Assembly: GCF_001439635.1 (NCBI RefSeq)
Contig: NZ_LMBZ01000002.1
Span: 5,891 to 69,890, forward strand
DNA length: 64,000 nt
DNA from: Solibacillus cecembensis
GTDB taxonomy: Bacteria; Bacillota; Bacilli; Bacillales_A; Planococcaceae
Reading direction: 5' to 3'
Position numbers and translations under genes: made by a program
In this document: one piece after another, positions 56,731 through 64,000 of the stretch
Position numbering within the stretch: position 1 is the stretch's first letter
Layout of the letters: every line of letters begins with the position of its first letter
Notes under the pieces: generated by a model
Told to the model about the DNA's origin: nothing
Databases searched by the model: none
Seen by the model: the letters and a program-made list of their open reading frames with translations, nothing else

Positions 56731-56927
56731 TTGATGGACGCCTCTCTATTTCTGTTTGATCAATATCATACGCGTTTGTTTCATGATTCATTATAAAATA
56801 GTGTTAATTTTTCTGGGAATAATCTATTACTTTACAAATTAATTCGAACTCCGAAAAAAATATCGCCTTATATATCAAAATATTTAATTTTTTGCTAAAA
56901 TAATGAGAATTATAAAAGAAGGTGAAT

Positions 56928-58694
56928 ATGTTGAACGTTTTTTTAAAGTTAGGCTGGTTTTTCCGACAACGAAAAAAACAATATGTTATTGGATTAATTA
57001 TGCTTACATTTGTTGCAATTTTACAACTGATTCCCCCAAAAATTATCGGCTATACCATCGATGAAATTGGGGAAGGTACATTGACGAAAGTGAGTCTGTT
57101 TAAATGGTTGGGAAGCATTGTTGTCGTCGCGTTAGTCATGTATGCACTGCGCTATTATTGGCGACAGATGATTTTCGGCTCATCGAATTATTTAGCCAAA
57201 ATTTTGCGCCAAAAGCTACATCAGCATTTTACAAAAATGGCGCCATCCTTTTATCAAAAGCATCGTGTCGGAGATCTAATGGCACATGCAACGAATGATA
57301 TTAACGCCGTACAACAAACGGCTGGTGGTGGGGTTCTCACATTATTTGACTCGATTACGACAGGTGGTTTTGTCGTTTTAGCGATGGCGATTACAATTGA
57401 TTGGCGCTTAACATTAATCGCATTATTGCCGATGCCGATTATGGCCTTTTTAACGAGTTATTATGGCAAGCTGCTTCACGAACGCTTCCGTCATGCACAA
57501 GCAGCTTTTTCTGATCTAAACGACAAAACGCAGGAAAGTATTTCGGGAATTAAGGTGCTCAAAACATTTGGTCAGCAACGTCAAGATGTAGCTGATTTCA
57601 CAAAATTATCCGATGAGGTCGTGGAAAAAAATCTACGTGTGTCAAAAGTCGATTCTTTATTTGACCCAACGATTAGCTTTGTTGTTGGTTTGAGCTTTAT
57701 GCTAAGTTTAGGGTTTGGTACAAAATTTATTTTAGAAGGTGCGATGACGCTCGGGGATTTAGTGACATTTACGACGTATTTAAGCATTCTAGTATGGCCG
57801 ATGCTTGCGATTGGGATGTTATTTAATATCGTTGAGCGAGGTAGTGCTTCATATGACCGAATTGAAAAAATATTAAATAATCCAATAGACATTGATGATC
57901 AACCAAACGCAATTGGGGTGATGCCAAGTGGAAATATATCGTTCCAGGTCGATTCATTTACTTTCCCAGGAGACCAACAGCCGACGCTCCATCACATTCA
58001 TTTTAATTTAAAACGTGGTGAAACACTCGGCATAGTTGGGAAAACAGGTGCAGGGAAAACGGCTATTTTAAAGCTGATTTTACGTGAATTTGAGGGGTAT
58101 GAAGGGAAAATTATGTTTGGTGAACACTGCATTGATGAATACCAAAAAATGAAGTTGCGTGAGGCGATCGGCTATGTGCCTCAGGATCATTTCCTGTTTT
58201 CCGCATCGATTTATTCGAATCTTGCATTTGCAAATCCGAATGCAACGAGAGCTGAAGTAAAAGCTGCTGCGCAAATTGCTTCTATCGATAAAGATATAGA
58301 AGGATTTGCAGAGGGTTATGAAACGATAGTTGGCGAGCGAGGTGTTTCGCTTTCTGGCGGGCAAAAGCAGCGGATTTCCATTGCACGTGCGTTATTAATG
58401 AAGCCGGAATTATTAATTTTAGATGATTCGTTATCAGCTGTGGATGCACGTACAGAGGAAGCGATTTTACAAGCTTTGAAGGAAGAACGAAAAGATGCAA
58501 CGACCATTATTACGTCTCACCGATTGAGCTCGATTCAGCAAGCGCATGTCATCATCGTTGTAGATGGAGGCGAAATGATTGAAAAGGGCACGCATGAAGA
58601 GCTAATGGCAATGCAAGGGAGCTATTTTGAAATGTATCAATTGCAGCAGCTTGAACAATTAGTAGCGCAAGGGGGAGACAGTCATAGTGAATGA
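56928..58694 (+). CDS. yheI: Heterodimeric ABC exporter, YheI/BmrC-like half
   Basis: A ~588-residue half-transporter: six TM helices (~15-310), then an ATPase with Walker A GKTGAGKTAI, signature LSGGQKQRIS and Walker B LLILDDSLSAVD. The Asp-Asp (not Asp-Glu) of Walker B marks the degenerate site, as in BmrC/YheI of Bacillus subtilis, a multidrug and sporulation-linked pump. AAGGTGA precedes ATG 56928. Its stop overlaps the next start by 8 bp, so both halves are coupled. No bmrB-like attenuator leader is seen upstream. Confidence 0.9.
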   Translation: MLNVFLKLGWFFRQRKKQYVIGLIMLTFVAILQLIPPKIIGYTIDEIGEGTLTKVSLFKWLGSIVVVALVMYALRYYWRQMIFGSSNYLAKILRQKLHQHFTKMAPSFYQKHRVGDLMAHATNDINAVQQTAGGGVLTLFDSITTGGFVVLAMAITIDWRLTLIALLPMPIMAFLTSYYGKLLHERFRHAQAAFSDLNDKTQESISGIKVLKTFGQQRQDVADFTKLSDEVVEKNLRVSKVDSLFDPTISFVVGLSFMLSLGFGTKFILEGAMTLGDLVTFTTYLSILVWPMLAIGMLFNIVERGSASYDRIEKILNNPIDIDDQPNAIGVMPSGNISFQVDSFTFPGDQQPTLHHIHFNLKRGETLGIVGKTGAGKTAILKLILREFEGYEGKIMFGEHCIDEYQKMKLREAIGYVPQDHFLFSASIYSNLAFANPNATRAEVKAAAQIASIDKDIEGFAEGYETIVGERGVSLSGGQKQRISIARALLMKPELLILDDSLSAVDARTEEAILQALKEERKDATTIITSHRLSSIQQAHVIIVVDGGEMIEKGTHEELMAMQGSYFEMYQLQQLEQLVAQGGDSHSE

Positions 58695-60450
58695 AACGAT
58701 TTCAAGTAAAGAACAACGCGTCATACTCCGACGCCTATTTCATTATTTACAACCGCATAAAAAGCTGTTAATTATTGCTTTATTGTTACTTGTATTAACG
58801 GTAATCGGGGATCTTGTTGGTCCTTATTTAATTAAAGTATATATTGATGATTATTTAACCCCCCGCCATTTTGACATGAATCCAGTCATGATATTAGCGG
58901 TTAGTTATTTAACAATTCAAGTGTTGAATATCGTCATTACGTATTATCAAATGTTGAAATTCCAAGAGCTCGCGCTAAAGGTCATTCAGCAACTGCGAAT
59001 TGATGTATTTTCAAAAATTCATAAATTAGGCATGCGTTATTTTGATCAAGTGCCTGCGGGTTCTATCGTTTCACGTGCGACAAATGATACCGAGGCGATA
59101 AAAGATATGTTTGTCTCGGTACTCATTAGTTTTGTGCAAGCTGCGTTTTTAATTGTCGGTGTATATATCATTATGTTTATTATGAACGAAAAATTAGCAT
59201 TTGCGATGTTACTTTTACTGCCAGTCATCATTTACATTATTTATATTTATCGTAAAATGAGTGCGGTTGTGTATATGAAAATGCGTGAAAAGCTAGGGGA
59301 GTTAAATGCGCGCTTAGCGGAATCTTTATCAGGTATGAGTATTGTCCAAGTTTTCCGCCAAGAAGATCGTTTTAATGACGATTTTGACAAAACGAATGAG
59401 GAACATTTTCAGGCGATGATGGCCAATACGAAAATGAACAGTTTATTGCTTCGTCCGATAATTGATTTAGTGTATTTTACAGCGATTGTCATTTTACTCT
59501 TTTACTTTGGTTGGACATCATTTGAAACGGCTGTGGAGGTCGGAGTTGTGTACGCCTTTATTACGTATATGAACCGCTTCTTTGATCCAATAAATCAAAT
59601 GATGGAGCGTCTTGCCTTGTTCCAGCAAGCGATTGTTGCAGCATCTCGTGTATTTTCGCTGTTAGATAATGAGGAGCTTGAACCTGCGCAGAAAAATGAC
59701 CCAATAAACGTGTCAAATGGACAGATTGAGTTCAAAGATATTTCATTCAGCTATGATGGTAAGCAAGATGTACTGAAAAACATTTCGTTTACCGTGAATC
59801 CAGGCGAGACGGTGGCACTCGTAGGACATACGGGGAGTGGTAAAAGTTCCATTATCAATTTATTAATGCGCTTTTATGAATTTGAGCGTGGTGATATATT
59901 GATTGATGGTGCATCGATTAAAAACTATCCTCAAGAAGAACTGCGAGATAAAGTGGGTCTCGTGCTACAAGATCCGTTTTTATTTTATGGAACAGTGGCG
60001 TCAAACATTCGATTATTTAATGACGAGCTGACGTTAGAAGATGTGAAGGATGCGTCGGAATTCGTTCAGGCGAATGACTTTATCGAGGCACTTCCCGACG
60101 GTTACTCAAATAAGGTGACGGAGCGTGGTTCTACGTTTTCAAGCGGGCAACGTCAACTCATCGCCTTTGCGCGAACAATTGCGACCAATCCAAAAGTGTT
60201 GGTGTTGGATGAAGCAACAGCGGCCATTGATACCGAAACGGAAGTGGGTATCCAGCATTCGCTTGAAAAGATGCGCAAGGGACGTACAACGATTGCTATT
60301 GCTCATCGCTTATCAACGATTCAAGATGCCGAACAAATTTTAGTGCTGCATAAAGGGGAAATCGTCGAGCGCGGAACCCATCAACAGCTCATCGCAAAAA
60401 AAGGGTTATATGAAAAAATGTATTTATTGCAGAATGGGATTGTCGGGTAG
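58687..60450 (+). CDS. yheH: Heterodimeric ABC exporter, YheH/BmrD-like half
   Basis: A 587-residue half-transporter: TM domain ~20-320, ATPase with Walker A GHTGSGKSSI, signature as FSSGQRQLIA (altered LSGGQ), Walker B VLVLDEATAAID with catalytic Glu. Complements the degenerate site of the YheI-like partner. GTG start behind GGGGGAGA. A terminator follows at 60494. Drug efflux is the expected role. Confidence 0.92.
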   Translation: MNETISSKEQRVILRRLFHYLQPHKKLLIIALLLLVLTVIGDLVGPYLIKVYIDDYLTPRHFDMNPVMILAVSYLTIQVLNIVITYYQMLKFQELALKVIQQLRIDVFSKIHKLGMRYFDQVPAGSIVSRATNDTEAIKDMFVSVLISFVQAAFLIVGVYIIMFIMNEKLAFAMLLLLPVIIYIIYIYRKMSAVVYMKMREKLGELNARLAESLSGMSIVQVFRQEDRFNDDFDKTNEEHFQAMMANTKMNSLLLRPIIDLVYFTAIVILLFYFGWTSFETAVEVGVVYAFITYMNRFFDPINQMMERLALFQQAIVAASRVFSLLDNEELEPAQKNDPINVSNGQIEFKDISFSYDGKQDVLKNISFTVNPGETVALVGHTGSGKSSIINLLMRFYEFERGDILIDGASIKNYPQEELRDKVGLVLQDPFLFYGTVASNIRLFNDELTLEDVKDASEFVQANDFIEALPDGYSNKVTERGSTFSSGQRQLIAFARTIATNPKVLVLDEATAAIDTETEVGIQHSLEKMRKGRTTIAIAHRLSTIQDAEQILVLHKGEIVERGTHQQLIAKKGLYEKMYLLQNGIVG

Positions 60451-60493
60451 GGTGTTAAATTAACAATCAAAAATAATGCCAATGCCGTTTCGG

Positions 60494-60525
60494 GCGCAGT
60501 TGTTGGATAACAACTGCGCTTTAAA
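60494..60525 (+). terminator. Intrinsic terminator
   Basis: GCGCAGTTGTT pairs perfectly with AACAACTGCGC around four bases, then TTTAAATTT. Confidence 0.75.
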
Positions 60526-60708
60526 TTTGGCAATTAAAGATGCGTTACACGTAAAATTTCAAAATTAATGGAATAAAACAACTTGCGAACATACATTCCC
60601 TTCTGGTAAAATGGGGAAAATGACATAATTCGATTGCTGACATATTTCCATAGTCAGGTTCTGTGAAATTACGATGGAGATCATATAGCATAACAAGGGG
60701 AGAAATAA

Positions 60709-61539
60709 ATGAGGATTAACTTTGGTAAATATGACATACCAGCTACACTTCAAACATTAATTGATTTAGCAAATGAACTTGGCGATGATGAACAATTTTC
60801 CCTTTGCTTTAATTTTTATCTTTCTTTAGAGAATTTCAGATATTTTAATACGCCAAGTGATGTCGTTGTATTTGGGAATACTGGAATGGATGGTATACAT
60901 TATGGATTTCTTACTGACTATGGAACTGTAATGGATCTTGATGTAGCGCCAATTGTTTGCGTTAGTCCAATGGATTTTGATCGTCCAACGCGCATAATCG
61001 CAAAGAACCTGCGTGAATTTTTACAGATAAATTTGACTGATAGTGAACTGTTTTATAATCAATTTGACTGTGAAGAGTCCTATGCCGCAGCTAAAAATCA
61101 ATGGGCTGCAGAAAACGCAAACTCCCTATATCAACCATCTGAAAATGAGAAATTATTGAAAACGCATGCAACAAAGTTTTTGACGGATCATATTCCGATG
61201 CCTGTTATTGAAAATCCTTATCGTTATGTACAACATATAGAGTTGGAGCGACAAAGAAATGTAACGATTCCAACGCAAGATAGAATAGGGATTGTAACGC
61301 CGGTTCTACAAGGTGAAGAACATGAACAATTCCAGATTCACAAGGAACTAGAACCTGATTTACAGTTGTTGCGTGAATATTTTCATTCTGCACCAGTTGC
61401 CTCATGTCTCGCATTATTTAAAGACATTCAGCTTAATTTTATTATAAAAGATTACCCAAATCTTTTTAAAGTTGTAATTGCAGCAATGATTAATATGGAG
61501 CTTTTTGATGAAACGAACAGATTATTAGAAGGCATATAA
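60709..61539 (+). CDS. Hypothetical protein, weakly SUKH-like
   Basis: A 276-residue soluble acidic protein. The segment VVVFGNTGMDGIHYGFLTDY with PIVCVSPMDFDRPTRIIAKN and LREFLQI has the layout of SUKH/SMI1-KNR4-type domains, common in toxin-immunity proteins; I am not sure of this. The C-terminal half is uncharacterised. AGGGGAGA precedes the ATG. A methyltransferase gene follows 55 bp later. Confidence 0.65.
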   Translation: MRINFGKYDIPATLQTLIDLANELGDDEQFSLCFNFYLSLENFRYFNTPSDVVVFGNTGMDGIHYGFLTDYGTVMDLDVAPIVCVSPMDFDRPTRIIAKNLREFLQINLTDSELFYNQFDCEESYAAAKNQWAAENANSLYQPSENEKLLKTHATKFLTDHIPMPVIENPYRYVQHIELERQRNVTIPTQDRIGIVTPVLQGEEHEQFQIHKELEPDLQLLREYFHSAPVASCLALFKDIQLNFIIKDYPNLFKVVIAAMINMELFDETNRLLEGI

Positions 61540-61594
61540 ATCTAGGCTAGAACACACGTGAAACAGAGATTATATAATAGGAGATGTATAAACG

Positions 61595-62335
61595 ATGAAA
61601 CAGAATAAATATGATAACCCCAATTTCTTTGCTGCGTATGCGCAAATGCCAAGATCTATTAAAGGGCTTGAGGGAGCGGGAGAATGGCATATGTTTAAAG
61701 AACTAATCCCGAATCAAAAAAATAAAAATATACTTGATTTAGGATGCGGTTTCGGTTGGCATTGTCGATACGCTCGCGAACAGCAAGCGAGTTCTGTCAT
61801 AGGTGTAGATATATCTGAAAGTATGCTTAAAAAAGCCCGTGAAATGACAAATGACCCTTTAATTTCGTATATAAAAATGCCGATTGAAGAGATTAGTTTT
61901 CAAAGTTCACAATTTGATGTAGTCATCAGTTCGCTCGCTTTTCATTATATTGAATCGTTTAAGTTAATTTGTGAAAAGATTTATGAATGTTTGAAGCCTG
62001 GTGGAACATTTGTTTTCTCAGTAGAACATCCAATTTTCACTGCTCGAGATGAACAAGATTGGTATTATGATGAACAGGGAAATCGCTTGCATTGGCCAGT
62101 GGATAACTACCAAATCGAAGGGGTACGTGAAACGACATTTTTAAATGAAGGTGTTACAAAATACCATCGTACGGTTTCAACATATATAAATGACTTAATT
62201 GATGCTGGCCTTACAATAAATGCGGTCAAGGAGTCCGTTCCTTCAGGTGAAATGTTAAAAAGCATTCCTGATATGGAAGATGAAAATCGTAGGCCGATGT
62301 TTTTAATGTTTTCAACAGAAAAGAAAAAGGGCTAG
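61595..62335 (+). CDS. Class I SAM-dependent methyltransferase
   Basis: A 246-residue Rossmann-type methyltransferase: motif I NILDLGCGFGWHCRYA, acidic end of strand 2 in VIGVDISESM, motif IV FDVVISSLAFHYIESF and FVFSVEHPIF. The family resembles UbiE/YcgJ-type small-molecule methylases. Substrate unknown. AGGAGATG precedes the ATG. It ends in a shared terminator. Confidence 0.9.
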   Translation: MKQNKYDNPNFFAAYAQMPRSIKGLEGAGEWHMFKELIPNQKNKNILDLGCGFGWHCRYAREQQASSVIGVDISESMLKKAREMTNDPLISYIKMPIEEISFQSSQFDVVISSLAFHYIESFKLICEKIYECLKPGGTFVFSVEHPIFTARDEQDWYYDEQGNRLHWPVDNYQIEGVRETTFLNEGVTKYHRTVSTYINDLIDAGLTINAVKESVPSGEMLKSIPDMEDENRRPMFLMFSTEKKKG

Positions 62336-62406
62336 TTGTTTAGATAATCAATGGACCAAGTGCATGAGCGTAATTTTAGTTCATCTAAATGAGATAAAAA
62401 AAGAAA

Positions 62407-62447
62407 AAGCAATTACGTGATTTGGATTTCCATTCACGTAATTGCTT
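62407..62447. terminator. Bidirectional intrinsic terminator
   Basis: AAGCAATTACGTGA pairs perfectly with TCACGTAATTGCTT; between convergent methyltransferase and MFS genes. Confidence 0.8.
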
Positions 62448-62504
62448 GAGTTACATACTTTAGTTTTTTTAGTGCCTTCCTAATGTTGGAAGGTTTTTTG
62501 TCGT

Positions 62505-63953
62505 TTAATTTTCTGGTGTCTGTGCACGCTTTACGAAAAACGCTACTACGACGGCAAGTAGTGCAAAACCAAAACCAACGATGAATGCATTGTGCACACC
62601 TGAAACCATAGCTTCAGTCAATTGAGTTGGGTCAGTAGGATTTGATGATTGCGCCAAATATTCCTTTTGCCCAGAAGTCATGATGCTGATGAAGAAAGCA
62701 ACACCAATCGCACCTGCTACTTGAGATAAGGTGTTCAAAATAGCTGTTCCGTGTGGGTATAAACTTCGCGGAAGCTGGTTCAAACCATTCGTTTGGGCTG
62801 GCATCATAATTAACGAAATGGCGATCATCATACTCACATGTAAAAGGATAAACGTTGTTTTTGAAGTGTCCGTCGATACTTGTGTAAAGAACCACATGAC
62901 CGTTGCTAAAATGATTGTCCCTGGAATAATAAGCGCTCTTGGGCCAAATTTGTCAAACAGCTTCCCAGAAACAGGTGAAAGAACACCATTCAATAAACTA
63001 CCTGGAAGCATAATAAGACCTGTTGCATAAACAGTTAAGCCTAATGCACCTTGGAATAAGAATGGCAGCAATGTCATTGTCGAGAACATCGTCATCATCA
63101 TTATAATTAATAAAATGGTCGTTAACGTAAACAATGGAAACTTGAATGGACTAAGATCCAATAACGGTTCTTTTAGTTTCAATTGGCGTAACACAAAGAA
63201 GAATAGTGCGATAAGTCCAATGATAATAATGCCGTATACTTGGAAGCTATCCCAGCCTTTACCCGAGCTACTGAACCCGTAAACAATCCCACCAAATCCG
63301 ATTGTCGATAAAATAATGGATAACACATCCACTTTTGGTTTCGTAGGTTCAGAAACATTCTTTAAAAAGATGAAGGCGAAAATGATGGAAAAGATAGCAA
63401 ATGGAATCACGATATAGAACAGCCATCTCCAACTCAATGAGTCAAGGATGATACCCGAAAGCGTTGGCCCAATAGCAGGAGCGAACATCATAACGAGTCC
63501 GATACTTCCCATTGCTGCACCACGTTTTTCAGGCGGATACAAAAAGAGAATCGTGTTCATTAATACGGGCATCATTAATCCCGTACCTGCAGCTTGTAAT
63601 ATACGACCGACTAATAGTACGTAAAATCCAGGTGCAAGGGCACTTACGATTGTACCGAAAGTGAAGATCATCATTGCCCCTATAAATACTTGTCTCGTTG
63701 TAAACCACTGCACTAATAAAGCAGAAGCTGGGATTAAAACGGCAACAACAAGCATGTAGCCAGTTGATAGCCATTGAAGTGTCGAGGGCTCTACATTTAA
63801 CTCAATTGACAATTGTGGAAAAGCAACGTTTAATAATGTTTCATTTAAAATCGTAAAAAAGGCTCCAATGATCATGGATATTAAAATTGGCAGCCTTTTT
63901 ATATTGTCAAGCCCCTTTGGTTGCGGAGCGTTTGGTGTAGATTGTGTATTCAT
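62505..63953 (-). CDS. DHA2 family multidrug MFS transporter (EmrB/LmrB-like)
   Basis: A 482-residue pump with fourteen TM helices. Motif D-like LNETLLNVAFPQLS in TM1, motif C SIGLVMMFAPAIGPTLSG and the WRWLFYIVIPFAI segment are DHA2 features. It exports drugs or other amphiphiles with protons. GAGGAG precedes ATG 63953. A TetR-type repressor often neighbours such genes but would lie beyond the right edge. Confidence 0.93.
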   Translation of the reverse strand: MNTQSTPNAPQPKGLDNIKRLPILISMIIGAFFTILNETLLNVAFPQLSIELNVEPSTLQWLSTGYMLVVAVLIPASALLVQWFTTRQVFIGAMMIFTFGTIVSALAPGFYVLLVGRILQAAGTGLMMPVLMNTILFLYPPEKRGAAMGSIGLVMMFAPAIGPTLSGIILDSLSWRWLFYIVIPFAIFSIIFAFIFLKNVSEPTKPKVDVLSIILSTIGFGGIVYGFSSSGKGWDSFQVYGIIIIGLIALFFFVLRQLKLKEPLLDLSPFKFPLFTLTTILLIIMMMTMFSTMTLLPFLFQGALGLTVYATGLIMLPGSLLNGVLSPVSGKLFDKFGPRALIIPGTIILATVMWFFTQVSTDTSKTTFILLHVSMMIAISLIMMPAQTNGLNQLPRSLYPHGTAILNTLSQVAGAIGVAFFISIMTSGQKEYLAQSSNPTDPTQLTEAMVSGVHNAFIVGFGFALLAVVVAFFVKRAQTPEN

Positions 63954-64000
63954 AAATAAAACTCCTCGTATACATTTTTAAGTGGAAATTTGTCTTGTAA

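Noticed and set aside
56731..56927. bmrB-like attenuator leader upstream of the yheI-like gene
   Set aside because: No leader peptide or terminator/antiterminator pair could be drawn.

Overview
The window looks like a chromosomal segment of a low-GC, spore-forming Gram-positive bacterium. Gene content (a collagen-like spore-surface protein, SLH-anchored amidase, YheI/YheH-type and YhaQ/YhaP-type transporters, PbuE, PgeF, a DUF3889 protein) and AGGAGG-type ribosome binding sites fit Bacillaceae/Planococcaceae, most likely a Lysinibacillus/Solibacillus-like organism. That placement is inference. I saw no rRNA, tRNA, CRISPR array or intact transposase.

Region by region. (1) 1-10.9 kb: a truncated collagen-like protein gene at the left edge, a TPR-containing glycosyltransferase, then a surface-glycan block (RmlD-like reductase, CapE/FnlA-like UDP-sugar dehydratase, GT2, divergent GT4, membrane-anchored GDPD), mixed with a chemoreceptor and a DUF3889 protein. 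(2) 11-23 kb: soluble chemoreceptor, iron alcohol dehydrogenase, DUF418 membrane protein, PAS-PAS-GGDEF protein with an in-frame TAG just before its only clear start, a cysteine-rich protein, a frameshifted DUF3841 relic, an Excalibur protein, serine hydrolase, luciferase-like monooxygenase and a KstD-like flavoprotein. (3) 23-32 kb: two-component system with an exported partner, an ABC transporter operon preceded by 11-bp-phased direct repeats, and an Nramp transporter behind two tandem MntR-like boxes.

(4) 32-36.4 kb is an AT-rich accessory stretch: a homospermidine-synthase/saccharopine-reductase-like enzyme, a SET-domain protein, a small ORF, and pbuE under an adenine riboswitch. Four same-orientation copies of a ~30-nt repeat separate these genes. 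This is the best candidate for something undescribed. (5) 36.5-50 kb is ordinary core: YdcF, PgeF, a CstR-like persulfide sensor without its usual operon, RNase H-like protein, a cluster of very small genes (one with a 7-A frameshift), CoiA-like protein, DegV, aspartase, HTH regulator with a truncated DUF2975 neighbour, MarR plus monooxygenase, GrpB, GNAT, ECF sigma factor with a polytopic partner, EamA transporter. (6) 50-64 kb is cell envelope and export: a secreted protein with an internal duplication, an SLH/SH3b/amidase, YhaQP-type and YheIH-type ABC transporters, a hypothetical protein, a methyltransferase and a DHA2 efflux pump.

How genes may work together: the collagen-like protein and the glycosyltransferases plausibly build a glycosylated spore surface; the ABC and MFS pumps cover drug, ion and purine efflux; the SLH amidase and its neighbour act at the wall. 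Most transcription units end in clear intrinsic terminators, listed individually.
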